From positions 1 through 64,000 of the IMG/VR virus record IMGVR_UViG_3300033153_000868: 64,000 nt of DNA; one strand, written 5' to 3'. The notes under the pieces were generated by a model. The model did not search any database. It saw only the letters and a list, made by a program, of their open reading frames with translations, and was not told the DNA's origin. The position numbers were made by a program, and so were the translations under genes. This document shows, piece after piece, positions 1 through 9,981 of the stretch; positions within the stretch are counted from its first letter, which is position 1; each line of letters begins with the position of its first letter. This DNA comes from a virus.

Positions 1-1399
1 ATTTTGGTAGAACCACTTAAGTTGATTATCCCAAGAAAGTTTCAACAAGTGAATGTTGTCATTTCCTTCATCAGTTACATCAAAGATAATAAAGCTAAAT
101 GAACTTAGAGGTCTACCATCAATTAATGGATTCTCAATGTCATTTGTATTTAAGTTATCAAATGCTGGATTCAATACAAACTTAACGTTAGCTAAGAAAG
201 GAATAGTAAAGCTTGTGTAAGCAAAACCATAATCTAAATCCATACCAGAACCTTTAACAGCTCCTATGTCAGATGCATTTTGAACTAAACCAGAACCATA
301 CACTTCATCAGCAATTGCTTTGTTGATTAATTGCATACCACCAATACCTGTTTGTACAACAAGTGATCTTTGTGGGTCCGGTCCTTTAAATTCAACTTTA
401 CCTTGGTAGAAGTTGTAAAGCTCAGACTTAAACATGTCAAGAGTAAATGAAGACTTGTTATATACTCTTTTGAAAGAGTTATCTAACTGTGCCCATAAAC
501 CTACAGATAATCTAATATCATCTGGTCCATCTTGCTTAATTCTACCACCTTTACCCCACATTAGGTAAGTTTCAATATCTGTTGCAATTTTAGATAAATG
601 TGCAGCTTCCATATTTGTAATGAAAGTACGTGTAAGAGTTCCATTTTCAAATGCTTCTCTTGCACCAGCTTTACCCATGTTTGCAACTAATCCTTCAATA
701 CTAGGTACAGATGGATTGTTAGCGTCTGTGTTAAAGTTTCTCCAGATTTCAGTTACAGGCACTGTACCATCAGCGTTTAATCCGCCTTTGATCATTAAGT
801 CTGCTCTTGAAGAAATTGAATAGTGTACGTGAGCTTCTGCACCTCCTACAAAGTTGTAGAATTCACGGAAACCAGAACCTGTTTCAATATCAGAGAATCT
901 TTCACCGTACTCGCCTCTTGCAGAACCTTTTCTGAAGAATTTAGTACCTTTAGCTAAATACTTGTTATCCAAGATAGCCGAGTTGTTGTTGTTAACTAAT
1001 TGAACAGTATAAACAAAACCGTCACCTGCTGGGATAATATCATCAGCTGTGATGTAAAGTTCAAGTCCATTATACTTGTCATAAGTAATAATGTCACCAT
1101 GTCCAAAAGTTCTTTTGTTAACTTTGATCTTAAATGTTGTACCATCTACACCTTTGTTTGCGTTACCTGGTTCAATATCCGCTACAATGTAGGGAAGATC
1201 TTGTGCAATAGGAGTTTGCCACTTGTACTCACCTCTAGCGTTATCCACCATGATAGTATTCTTTCCACCAAAAGAAGCCATTTGATACAAAGGCATTTCT
1301 ACCTTTTGGGTCATAGCCCAAAGATCAATTGGTCCCATATCCATAGGCTCAGGATTACCAAGCATTTGGGTAAGGTGAATTTAAAACTGGAGTTGCCAT
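1..1399 (-). CDS. Major capsid protein, 3' end cut by window edge, apparent frameshift near start
   Basis: This is the HK97-type major capsid protein candidate of the crAss-like structural module. The minus frame is open from 1380 to the left edge of the window, giving about 455 residues without a stop, and the gene continues outside. Its composition (few Cys, many Gly/Asn/Asp, no membrane segment) and its place just downstream of portal and a scaffold-like gene fit a capsid protein. The good start context (A-rich leader, ATG at 1399, peptide MATPVLNSPYPNAW) runs into a stop after 14 codons in a different frame. The long frame can only start at the internal ATG at 1365 (MLGNPEPMDMG), which has a poor leader. 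Removing one A near 1381-1384 would join the two as MATPVLIHLTQMLGNPEP. So either a one-base indel, a programmed shift or an internal start is present. The capsid call rests on position and recalled resemblance, not on a search. Confidence 0.75.
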
Positions 1400-1460
1400 A
1401 ATTTTTGATTGTTTTTGTTGTTAATAATTAATTTACTGTTTATATATTTAATTTACTTAA

Positions 1461-2777
1461 TTAAATTCGTTTAAATATGTTGGTTGGTCTTTGAATTTTT
1501 CTTTTAGTGCTTCTCTTTGTAGATTCTTTTTCAGCTTGGTTTACACCTAATGATGCACCACCTACATTTGATTGTTCACTTTTTAATTTTCTAACCGTCT
1601 TCTCAACACTCTTTTGTGCACCCTTATCCATTATCTTTGCTTTATATCCTGTTGGATCTTGTAATAACCACAAGGCTTCAGAAATTAATGCATAATTAGG
1701 TTCCACAAATTGATATTTTTCAAGTAGGTGCCCTAATAAATTAGTATTACGCCCACTTACTGATGGGTAATTAGGCTGAACTAAACCATTATATAACATA
1801 GCTTGAGTCTTTCTATCTACTTTAATATCACCTAACTTACCTTCTTTTAATGTTTCATATACATTTTTCATATATGCTTGAGATGCATTTTCTTGTTGTT
1901 TCTTTTTAAGCTCTTGCTCTTCAAGTTTTTGTGCAACAACTTTTTCTTGCATCTTATCTAATTTTGGCTTAAACTTATTTGCTTGTGTTTCAAGCTTACC
2001 TAAGTCTTTCCAAATTTCTATTTCTTCTTGAATATCTTCAGCAGTACCATATCCAGTAGCACTTAGGTATTCTTTAATAATTCTTTCTTGACCACTAACA
2101 CTTTTAACATCAATAGTTTTAGTTTCTTCTACTTGACCAAGTGTTGTAAATAAACCTTTTAGATCTTTACCACCATCAGCTACATATTTAGCAGCTATTT
2201 GTAATTCTTGAGGTAAACTTTGAAAAAATTGTTTTGGAGTTTCTCTTCTAACTTGATTAGCTTTTTCTTCTAAATTAGCTTGAATAAGCTCCTCCCAATC
2301 TTTTGCAGTATAATCTTCTAGTTCTTTATCATCATCAAAAGGAACTATCTTATCATCTTTGATAAGTTTTGAAAATACATCAGATATACCTGATATAGTT
2401 TTTCTTCCTCTTTTTTCTTTTGTTTCTACTTCTTCAGTTTCTTCTTGCCCAAGTTCACCAAAGATTTCTTCAACGCTTTCAGTTGAGGTTTCAGTTTTTT
2501 CTTCAACTACTTCACTTACTTCATCTTTTACTTCTTCCGTAGTCTCTTCTTTTTCTTCTGACTTAGCTAATACATCAGTAGCATCGTCATTATCAGGATC
2601 TGCAAAAGACATATCAGCTTTTTCAGTTAAGCCTGAGAAGATATTTTTAGGTTGAGATTTATTATCTTGAATCATATCAGCACCACTTGGAGCAGCGTTG
2701 AATATCTCATCTAAATTAACTTCTACATTTTGTGCTACGTTACTTTTCACAGGCTGTGTTTCTGTTGTTGTACTCAT
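1461..2777 (-). CDS. Putative scaffolding or capsid assembly protein (438 aa, acidic, coiled coil)
   Basis: The protein lies between portal and major capsid genes, the usual place of a scaffold. The first 130 residues are extremely acidic with long runs of Glu and Thr/Val (around residues 70-120), followed by a KEKRGRK patch. The middle (about 250-320) is rich in Lys, Glu and Gln and should form long helices or coiled coil. The C-terminus is basic (KRSTKRKIQRPTNIFKRI), like the capsid-binding tails of scaffolds. There are no cysteines and no enzyme motifs. No specific family is recognised. A capsid-associated structural protein that stays in the virion is an alternative. Confidence 0.6.
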   Translation of the reverse strand: MSTTTETQPVKSNVAQNVEVNLDEIFNAAPSGADMIQDNKSQPKNIFSGLTEKADMSFADPDNDDATDVLAKSEEKEETTEEVKDEVSEVVEEKTETSTESVEEIFGELGQEETEEVETKEKRGRKTISGISDVFSKLIKDDKIVPFDDDKELEDYTAKDWEELIQANLEEKANQVRRETPKQFFQSLPQELQIAAKYVADGGKDLKGLFTTLGQVEETKTIDVKSVSGQERIIKEYLSATGYGTAEDIQEEIEIWKDLGKLETQANKFKPKLDKMQEKVVAQKLEEQELKKKQQENASQAYMKNVYETLKEGKLGDIKVDRKTQAMLYNGLVQPNYPSVSGRNTNLLGHLLEKYQFVEPNYALISEALWLLQDPTGYKAKIMDKGAQKSVEKTVRKLKSEQSNVGGASLGVNQAEKESTKRSTKRKIQRPTNIFKRI

Positions 2778-2906
2778 AATATTTGTTGGTTTTAATATTA
2801 ATAACTTCTTACATATATAATATAAGAAATGTTTCTAATATAATTGTCAAGTTAAACTTAAAAAATTTTAATAAAAGTGAAAGTTTTTTGCAGTATATAG
2901 CTAACG

Positions 2907-5657
2907 CTACTTTTTATCTTTCTCATTTTTGACATCATACTTATTTTTGTTCTCTCTTGCAATTTGAAGTTTAGTATCAGCTATTTGTTTAGATGCAGCA
3001 ATTTTTTCTCTTTCAACGCTCAATCTATTATTTTCTTGTGCAGATTTAACAGCACTTTCTTGGCGTTTAAAATTCATTTGCTCTCTATACTGTGTAGATT
3101 CTCTTATATCCTTCATAGCATCTTGATAATCAGATTGTTGATTTTGATTTAAATCAACCATTGACCCATATCCGGCTGATCTAATTTCAGCTAGTAACAC
3201 ATCATTCTGTCTATCTTTTTCATTTTCAGACATTTCAACTTGAAGTTTTTGTTGTTCTTCTTGTTGCTTAGCTTGAAGTTGCTGCTCTTGCATTTGACGC
3301 TGTTGCTGCATATCTTCTTGTCTTTGCTTCTGGATTCTAATTTCAGAATCTTTAAGTATATCTGATACTTCTGCAATTGAGTCTGCTTTAACTATATTAC
3401 CTAACTCATAAATACTTGCTCCTGAAGTATTATTAGTTAATGCCATTTGCTTTAAGTTTTCTAATATAGCTCTATGATTAGTCTTAGTTGTTGCAAATAC
3501 GTTAAAGTCTCTAAGTAATAAATCCGTACCATTAATTTGGAAATTAACTTTCTCAGCTTCTGTAGATATATATTGTAGTCTAACGCTTGGATTAGTACTA
3601 TAATAATATTGTGCTAAGTCAGTTCTCATTTGATGGATACGTGGCATCAAATGATCAGAGTGTTGTACAAAATACATTTCTGTTTGTGCATATGATTGTT
3701 GCATAGCCTGAACAACACCTGTTGCGGTTTGAGCTGAGACAGCTCCACCTAAACGTTGTGGGTTAATACCTATTGCATCAAAACATTGTTGCTTAAAATA
3801 ATTTGCAAGTTGAATTCTAGACATCAATCTATTAGTTTGCTCCATATTTAGAGTCTGGTAATGATTGAAGTTAGTTGCATTCTCAGTATTTGTAATAGAT
3901 GTATCAAGAGGTAGCATTTGAAAATCTTTCATTGCTACGTATGCTTTTGCATAGTTGTTCTTACCCCAATCCTCACCCATTGAGTGACGTGGTAAAGCAT
4001 TTTGATCAAACATTATTACTGTTCCTAATTCATCTATTAGAATGTCAGCAATTTGGTTATTAACCATATTATATCCAACTTGATATGCTTTCATTAAATC
4101 TACTAAAGAAGTAGATCTAGTATTTCTATCAGAAAATACTCTACCTTCTACAGGTAATTTACACCCATATAATGATGTATCTCCTTTAAACTGAAATGGT
4201 AATCTTCCAGGCTTAGTTCTATTAATACCTAAATAAATAGGATTAATATTATCACCCATAGTAGATTGCCACATAGCTGGTAAGTTTGGTCCAATTTTTA
4301 CACCACCCCATACTTCATTAATCCAAATCCAGTCAACATGTTCACCTTGTAATAAGTTATCTTTTGACTTTTGTTTAAATATAGAAGTATCATATATGGC
4401 CTTTTTGGTTATCTTAAAGGTCTCATCTATAATCTCTTGAGTAACTTCACCATCATCTTCAATTTTAGTAAGATGACCAACTTTTCTTTGTGTTTTCCAA
4501 TATATTGTAGCAACTCTCATTAGGTTACCTTCACCCCACATAGATACATCTTCATTCTCATCTAGTATTTCACTAAGTATATCACCACCTCTAGCGGGAT
4601 CATTCCAATAGTTAGATGTAAATTGTCTGTAACCTAATCCCGGTGCATTGGTATTCCATTCGTGAGATCTTGTTGCATCATAATATGCACCATCATTTTG
4701 ATATCCACTAACTTGATATTGTGCTGATCTAGCAGGATATATCTTTTGTAGAGATTCTAATTGTTTGGAATCCATTAAATAACCATATCTATCTACTACA
4801 TCTGATACAGTCATTAAATCAATTTTACCTGCATAGTTTGAATCTGCAATGTATCTTTGATCAGGAGATTTTTGATAGAAAGTTAATACAGGATTCCAAA
4901 GCTCTACATCATAATCATCTTCTAACATTCTAAAATGCCAAAATTCTCTATCTGCAATAAGCATATCACGGAAACCTCTTTCTTCAAGTTCTTGCATTTT
5001 GAATCTTTCTTCATCTACTGCAAGTTGATGGGATGCCCATTCTTCTACCATACTTCTGTAAGACTTACTAAAAAAGTCTTCAATCTCTGGTAATGATTTT
5101 AAACCTTCTGGAGATAATTGCTTTTGTGCTTCTTCTGATCCAGGGTCAGCACCCATCTCAATCATTTTACGTACTAAGTTTGCTTCTGCATCAGCCAATA
5201 AAGATTCTTCTATTTGAATTTTCTTTTGCTCAAGCATTTCATTGTATGATGCATCATCTACAGCTCTAAACTGTACCTTTGAATATCTTTTGGCAAATTC
5301 TCCTGTTAATACATTTATTACATTAGGTACAATAGGATAAAATTTAAGTTCTAAAGCTGAGTCATTTTCAGCTGTAAGAACGTCCATTAAATCTTTGTAT
5401 TCATTATCTGGTTCAACAATATAATCAGTCTTATCAATTATACCTTTAGCTAACTTATAATTCTTTAAAAGCCTTCTAGAATTTACACGTAGGAATTCAA
5501 TGCCTTGAAGTTCTAACCAATCTAAATTCCATGCAGCCCAATCATCATCCTTTTTTTTATAAGGTAAAAACTGAACCGGTTGTGTTAAGCTAGAAAATGT
5601 AGGCCCGCTTTCAGCTTTTGCCCCATTCTTCATTTGCATTGCATTTAATACTCTCAT
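2907..5657 (-). CDS. Portal protein (916 aa)
   Basis: This is the head-tail portal vertex protein, a ring through which DNA enters and leaves. It is the gene directly downstream of TerL with only 11 bases between, which is the normal order. The sequence shows the long mixed alpha/beta core typical of large crAss-like portals and a C-terminal 150 residues of Gln/Glu/Lys-rich helix (about 770-916, many QQ pairs), fitting a barrel or crown helix. At 916 residues it is on the long side for a portal. The ATG at 5657 follows TerL with an A-rich gap. Assignment is from position, size and overall character; I see no short diagnostic motif. Confidence 0.8.
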   Translation of the reverse strand: MRVLNAMQMKNGAKAESGPTFSSLTQPVQFLPYKKKDDDWAAWNLDWLELQGIEFLRVNSRRLLKNYKLAKGIIDKTDYIVEPDNEYKDLMDVLTAENDSALELKFYPIVPNVINVLTGEFAKRYSKVQFRAVDDASYNEMLEQKKIQIEESLLADAEANLVRKMIEMGADPGSEEAQKQLSPEGLKSLPEIEDFFSKSYRSMVEEWASHQLAVDEERFKMQELEERGFRDMLIADREFWHFRMLEDDYDVELWNPVLTFYQKSPDQRYIADSNYAGKIDLMTVSDVVDRYGYLMDSKQLESLQKIYPARSAQYQVSGYQNDGAYYDATRSHEWNTNAPGLGYRQFTSNYWNDPARGGDILSEILDENEDVSMWGEGNLMRVATIYWKTQRKVGHLTKIEDDGEVTQEIIDETFKITKKAIYDTSIFKQKSKDNLLQGEHVDWIWINEVWGGVKIGPNLPAMWQSTMGDNINPIYLGINRTKPGRLPFQFKGDTSLYGCKLPVEGRVFSDRNTRSTSLVDLMKAYQVGYNMVNNQIADILIDELGTVIMFDQNALPRHSMGEDWGKNNYAKAYVAMKDFQMLPLDTSITNTENATNFNHYQTLNMEQTNRLMSRIQLANYFKQQCFDAIGINPQRLGGAVSAQTATGVVQAMQQSYAQTEMYFVQHSDHLMPRIHQMRTDLAQYYYSTNPSVRLQYISTEAEKVNFQINGTDLLLRDFNVFATTKTNHRAILENLKQMALTNNTSGASIYELGNIVKADSIAEVSDILKDSEIRIQKQRQEDMQQQRQMQEQQLQAKQQEEQQKLQVEMSENEKDRQNDVLLAEIRSAGYGSMVDLNQNQQSDYQDAMKDIRESTQYREQMNFKRQESAVKSAQENNRLSVEREKIAASKQIADTKLQIARENKNKYDVKNEKDKK

Positions 5658-5668
5658 ACCTGTTTAGT

Positions 5669-7858
5669 CTATTTTATATTCTTGAATCCGGACCTTCTAA
5701 TTTTAGAACCACCAAATGTCTTGTTACGCCCAATATTTCTAAAAGGACCATTATACTTTAATTTACTCATTTTTTCTGAATTATCCAAAGAATTGCCTTC
5801 AGATTCACGTCTCTTAGTATAGCCTCTATTTGACTGTTGAATTTTCACAAATGCAATCAATGCACCAAATGTTACAAGCCTATCAACGTTTAATCCTGGA
5901 TAATATGCTAACATTTCTTTAAGTAACATTGGATCTGGTATTCTTTCAACACCCAATGTTTGTTGCATTACATTACCATTTTCATCAAGCTCTTCATCAA
6001 TAACTTCTCTTAAAAATTCTATTGCATATGATATCAAATGACTCTTAAATAATGTACCTGTATTTTTCCATCCGTATTCTTGATATACTGTTCTATTAGA
6101 TCCAAGATCTTTTAAGAAAAGTATTTGTTGTTTAGGAACAAGATATCTTTGTTTTTTTCTAGCAATCATATGCTGTATAAATAATGAAATATTGTTTTCA
6201 ACAATTGTCCATGCATTATACCATTCTATGATCATTTCTAATCTTTCATGAGTTTTATTTATATCATCAAAACGCCCACACCATGCTGCTACAATTTTAT
6301 CTTTTTCAATGAATTGTTCTACTTCACCTGACACAGTTGTTCTTGTTACTTCAGTAGCATTTTTATAAATGTAAATACTACACAAAGAATCTGATGTTGT
6401 TGTCTTCCCTTCTGACACAGGGTCAATTGATCCATAATATGCACCAAATGCCGGGCTTTTAACTGGCCTTTCCCATACAACAATAGATCCTGTTTTATCA
6501 ATTTCTTTTTTGTTTACTGGAAAAGTTGATATAGGTAATTTTTTTGTACGTTTTGCAACTATACCAGTTTGATCTCTATCTAATTCAATTAATTCATATG
6601 CATATTCTTTCTCTTCAATACGTTTAAGCTGTTTGCTTAAGATACCTTGTGGAAAAACAGACTCTTTTCTATATGCAAATGCTTCTCCTATATTAAGAGG
6701 TTTCTGTGATATTCTTAATTGATACTGTTCACCACTTAATTCATTTTTCCATCTTGCTCTTTCTAATCCTATTGCTTCTATTGCTTCTTCAACTTGTGAG
6801 TTGCCATAATCATCAATATAAGGGGGCATAGACCATTGTTCTGGAATAAATAACCCTGCCATACCAATTGTTCCATCAGCATCCATTAGATTTGTTTCTA
6901 CAGCATATATATCATTAGCACTTGGATTAAGTATCATTTCTTTTAATGGACCGCATTGCTCTAAATCACCCACTGATCCAGCAGCTATAAACATACCTGT
7001 AGTCATCATACCAGATGACATTGCAGGACGTAAATACTCATATGTCTGCATCATGTTTTTAGCAATACCAGCTTCCTCATGAAAGAAGTATGTACATGGA
7101 CCCCCTACTCCTGTGGTAGCATTCTTTTCAAAAGAAGCACCTTGAATCTTTGATTTAAGACCTCTTGATGTTTTTCTATTATTTACTTTAACCTCAATTT
7201 GCTGTTGCCATAGTAAAACTTTTTCAGGATTACTTGGTCTATACCATGCAGTATGCTCATTAAGAAATGTTTTATATTCTTCTAAAAACTTCCATGAACC
7301 TTTATCATTAATATAATCTTTTAATGATGCTCCTACTTTGCAAATTGAACCTTCTTCAAACCAATATTGATTTATAATCTTACCCATATGAAAATATGAG
7401 GATGCTATCTGACGTTTCTTAAGTATTGCAGAATGCTGATTATTTAATTCAGCTAATAGTTCATACAAAGCCATGTGATATTGTGCATCTCTTACCTTAG
7501 CAAAACCATAATGCTTTTCTTCTTTATCAAAGATTGGTAAAAAGTTTAGCCACATATAATAATCTCTAGTTAAATACCATTGATCATCACCATCTTTATA
7601 TATAACTCCTACTCTACATTTATTTTTTTGATCTTCCCAATAAGCAGTAAAATCTTTTGACCTAAATGGCTTATTACAATAAAACCCTTGCTCATTAAAT
7701 ACTCTTGCTTCTTTATTAAATTCAAGAGCTATCTTGGTAAAGTTATATTTACCAGGTTCTTTAAAAATACTATATAGATATTCTGCAAAGTCTTCATCAC
7801 TTTCAAATGATGTTACATCCCACTTTCCATTTTCATATGTAGGTATGATTCTACTCAT
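5669..7858 (-). CDS. terL: Terminase large subunit
   Basis: This is the DNA packaging motor with ATPase and nuclease halves. The ATPase half shows a basic KKRQIASSYFHMGK segment near residue 145, in the place of the Walker A/Q-motif region, and a Walker B-like strand CTYFFHEEAG near residue 258 with the acidic catalytic pair. The nuclease half (RNase H fold) begins with AYYGSIDPVSEGKTTSD near residue 475, whose Asp is a metal ligand, and continues with acidic residues near EVIDEEL. The C-terminus is basic and Gly/Arg-rich. Its length of 729 aa is normal for crAss-like TerL. It overlaps the start of the upstream GroES-like gene's stop by a few bases, so the two are translationally linked. No small terminase subunit was recognised. 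Confidence 0.88.
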   Translation of the reverse strand: MSRIIPTYENGKWDVTSFESDEDFAEYLYSIFKEPGKYNFTKIALEFNKEARVFNEQGFYCNKPFRSKDFTAYWEDQKNKCRVGVIYKDGDDQWYLTRDYYMWLNFLPIFDKEEKHYGFAKVRDAQYHMALYELLAELNNQHSAILKKRQIASSYFHMGKIINQYWFEEGSICKVGASLKDYINDKGSWKFLEEYKTFLNEHTAWYRPSNPEKVLLWQQQIEVKVNNRKTSRGLKSKIQGASFEKNATTGVGGPCTYFFHEEAGIAKNMMQTYEYLRPAMSSGMMTTGMFIAAGSVGDLEQCGPLKEMILNPSANDIYAVETNLMDADGTIGMAGLFIPEQWSMPPYIDDYGNSQVEEAIEAIGLERARWKNELSGEQYQLRISQKPLNIGEAFAYRKESVFPQGILSKQLKRIEEKEYAYELIELDRDQTGIVAKRTKKLPISTFPVNKKEIDKTGSIVVWERPVKSPAFGAYYGSIDPVSEGKTTTSDSLCSIYIYKNATEVTRTTVSGEVEQFIEKDKIVAAWCGRFDDINKTHERLEMIIEWYNAWTIVENNISLFIQHMIARKKQRYLVPKQQILFLKDLGSNRTVYQEYGWKNTGTLFKSHLISYAIEFLREVIDEELDENGNVMQQTLGVERIPDPMLLKEMLAYYPGLNVDRLVTFGALIAFVKIQQSNRGYTKRRESEGNSLDNSEKMSKLKYNGPFRNIGRNKTFGGSKIRRSGFKNIK

Positions 7859-8129
7859 ATCTTATGATAGCATATACATCACCTACTTGTAATAACAAAT
7901 GATCTTCTCCTTGGTGTTTCATTGGTGTAGGCATAGCATGTTCTGCATATTGAACAACATCACCTATTTGTATTTCAGTTACCTCATCACCTCTACCCAC
8001 TACTTTACCTTGAAATGTTTGTTTAAGTGCTATCTCAGGTAAGTATAATCCTGACTTAGTTTTAGTTTCAGGTTTTATCTCCTTTATTAGAAGCTTCATT
8101 CCTACTGGTACTACTACTTGATTTTTCAT
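7851..8129 (-). CDS. GroES-like co-chaperonin (Cpn10)
   Basis: This 92-residue protein is the size of GroES and has its pattern: an N-terminal strand VVVPVGMKLLIKEI, then the mobile-loop region KTKSGLYLPEIALKQ, then the conserved FQGKVVGRGD strand, the EIQIGDVVQYAEHA strand, and a C-terminal strand VGDVYAIIRYE. In family knowledge GroES caps the host GroEL ring; phage versions such as T4 gp31 help fold the capsid protein. It sits directly upstream of TerL and in the same operon as the capsid gene, which fits a capsid-folding role. It is likely to work with host GroEL, because no GroEL gene is seen here. Confidence 0.85.
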   Translation of the reverse strand: MKNQVVVPVGMKLLIKEIKPETKTKSGLYLPEIALKQTFQGKVVGRGDEVTEIQIGDVVQYAEHAMPTPMKHQGEDHLLLQVGDVYAIIRYE

Positions 8130-8208
8130 TCTTTTTATTTATTGGTTTATAATTAAATTCTGGCTCATCCCAATAGCAAAATAGCCATTGTGTTTTGTTT
8201 TTACTCAT
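8068..8208 (-). CDS. Small protein of unknown function (46 aa)
   Basis: An ATG at 8208 lies directly beside the stop codon of the upstream gene (8209), a layout typical of coupled translation. The product begins MSKNKTQWLFCYWDEPEF and has a Trp/Tyr-rich first half and a Ser/Lys/Asn-rich polar second half. It overlaps the start of the GroES-like gene by 62 bases. No family is recognised. The tight spacing supports it; the overlap and short length argue for caution. Confidence 0.45.
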   Translation of the reverse strand: MSKNKTQWLFCYWDEPEFNYKPINKKNEKSSSSTSRNEASNKGDKT

Positions 8209-8727
8209 CTACATTTGATCATAAGCAAGTCCGGCACCTCCACGTACTGAACTTTCTTGTTCTTGTCTCATATCTGTAAATGCACCTTTATATGACTGTC
8301 TTATGTTTTCAAATTTAGCTGCTGCATTTACCATAGCATTAATGTTTCCATCTCTACCATGTTCTATTGCAGTAACTTCCATATACTTAGCTAATCTATC
8401 TAACATAGATTTTATACCTACATAAGCTCTATATGTTGGAGTTTCATATAGTTTTTTACACATATCAAGTGCATACCTTATTTTACCATCTTCAGGAGAT
8501 TCTTCCAATTGTATTTCTTCTATTATAATATCTTCCTTTTCATGTTCAGGCAGATTAAAAAATGGATTTAAATCAGGATTAGGGCATGTCATGTAAAATA
8601 AATACTGATATACAGCCATATGTGTATCAGGATACTCTTCCATTATACCTTTTAAAAAGGGTAGTGCATAACAGTGCTCTGTTAATACTACCTTACTATT
8701 TTGTATGTCAAATAATCTTATTACCAT
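8209..8727 (-). CDS. Conserved phage protein of unknown function (172 aa)
   Basis: The protein is mostly helical and acidic (IIIEEIQLEESPEDG near residue 90) with a C-terminus of MRQEQESSVRGGAGLAYDQM. It lies between the 116-aa gene and the TerL group in the packaging operon. Its position next to terminase would fit a head-completion or packaging accessory protein, even a small terminase, but no HTH or other motif decides this. It ends with TAG and the next ORF starts on the following base. Confidence 0.7.
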   Translation of the reverse strand: MVIRLFDIQNSKVVLTEHCYALPFLKGIMEEYPDTHMAVYQYLFYMTCPNPDLNPFFNLPEHEKEDIIIEEIQLEESPEDGKIRYALDMCKKLYETPTYRAYVGIKSMLDRLAKYMEVTAIEHGRDGNINAMVNAAAKFENIRQSYKGAFTDMRQEQESSVRGGAGLAYDQM

Positions 8728-8730
8728 ATC

Positions 8731-9081
8731 TTAAAAACAATTACATCCATCTTCATAAAGTTCACCAAGGTCAGTCTGATTCATAATAGACTTTACAGCA
8801 TTAAAAGAAATATTAGTTATACATATGGGTTCAATCATTCCCTCAATTAGAATTTGATGTACAGAATTAATAACTCTATCTCTACCTAGTTCAAAATATG
8901 CTCTTACACCTAGAATAGTATTTGCATCAATATATATTTCATGCCTTTTAGAATAATCAAATCCTAATAAATTTCCGTCTTCTGTTGTTGCAGGACTCCC
9001 CATTGAATCTGTTATTAAAACTGGGAATACTTGTGTAAGAGATACATATCTTGGTTTATATAATGCTATTTTTTTTGACAT
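8731..9081 (-). CDS. Hypothetical protein (116 aa)
   Basis: The product begins MSKKIALYKPRYVSLTQVFP and looks like an alpha/beta soluble protein. It ends with a CNCF tail. It is four bases from the next gene of the packaging operon. I do not recognise the family. The compact spacing on both sides supports it as a real gene. Confidence 0.65.
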   Translation of the reverse strand: MSKKIALYKPRYVSLTQVFPVLITDSMGSPATTEDGNLLGFDYSKRHEIYIDANTILGVRAYFELGRDRVINSVHQILIEGMIEPICITNISFNAVKSIMNQTDLGELYEDGCNCF

Positions 9082-9087
9082 AATCTT

Positions 9088-9903
9088 TTATTTTTTATTT
9101 TCTTTCAACCACATAATAATAGAATTTACTTCATCTTTTAAATATGGTAATTCATAGATTTTAATATTTTCTAATACTGGTTCTCCGTTAACATGCTCAT
9201 TGATTGGATATCCATTAGCATCTTCACCTACTTGTTTAAACTTTACATGTTGAATTGTTAGTTTTCCAATCTTAAGTTTAGGGTTGTGCTTTTTAATAAT
9301 ATACGCATAAATACTGAGTTGAAGGTTATAATGATTCAAATTACAATCATCTAAATGATTAACAGGCTTATACATTTTATTAGTAATCCCTTCCCAATTA
9401 GTAAATCCTTTTTCTTTTATTTCTTTATTAGTCTTGTAATCATTAATGTTTATATAGCCATTAACTACTTCTACTACATCTGCTTGACCACATAAACCTA
9501 CTGATTTTAAATACACTAAATGTTCAGGATAAACACCTTCTTCAAGTTTTTGTTTTGGTGCAATTTTAGTTCCTTGTTCATCAATAATAGGTTTAATGAT
9601 AGGAACTTCTACACCATGTCTACCAATTGTTTTAAGATCTAGCATGTCAGCTTCTCTTTGGTTATGATAAAAGTTACCAAGTTTAATTGCTCTTTCTGTT
9701 TCAGCATCCCATGCAGCAATTATTTCTTTTGGTGTCATACCATACCATTTAGATCTTTTATTTTTAGATGATTTTTTTGCTTGACCATCTCTATCAAATT
9801 TAGGTTTAAACTTGGCAATAAAAGATGTTACACTAAGCCAGTTAATGTTTTCATCATTTGTGCTTTCATACACATGACCTTCTTCTATAAATTTTAGTCC
9901 CAT
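9088..9903 (-). CDS. PD-(D/E)XK nuclease (RecB/Cas4-like fold)
   Basis: This 271-residue protein has the order of motifs seen in PD-(D/E)XK nucleases: a helix with GNFYHNQREAD near residue 97, GQADVVEVVNG near residue 138 (the catalytic Asp), a strand NINDYKTNKEIK near residue 153 with the D-x-K pair, and YNLQLSIYAYIIKK near residue 192, the QxxxY motif. The DNA would be cut in a metal-dependent way. Its position inside the structural operon, not with the replication genes, suggests a role in packaging, DNA maturation or a virion function. A similar nuclease domain is buried in the 1925-aa protein at 51315-57092. Confidence 0.82.
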   Translation of the reverse strand: MGLKFIEEGHVYESTNDENINWLSVTSFIAKFKPKFDRDGQAKKSSKNKRSKWYGMTPKEIIAAWDAETERAIKLGNFYHNQREADMLDLKTIGRHGVEVPIIKPIIDEQGTKIAPKQKLEEGVYPEHLVYLKSVGLCGQADVVEVVNGYININDYKTNKEIKEKGFTNWEGITNKMYKPVNHLDDCNLNHYNLQLSIYAYIIKKHNPKLKIGKLTIQHVKFKQVGEDANGYPINEHVNGEPVLENIKIYELPYLKDEVNSIIMWLKENKK

Positions 9904-9981
9904 ATCTATGATATTGTTGTATACCAGTATGATTTATCATTTTTTACCTCTAAAGAAGTTACAGTATCATTGTATACATAG

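Noticed and set aside
1000-1401. Plus-strand 133-codon frame over the start of the capsid gene
   Set aside because: It is antisense to the capsid frame and has no family features.
2359-2655. Plus-strand 98-codon Ser-rich frame
   Set aside because: It is the antisense shadow of the Glu/Lys-rich part of the scaffold-like gene; Ser-rich shadows arise from GAA/GAG-type codons.
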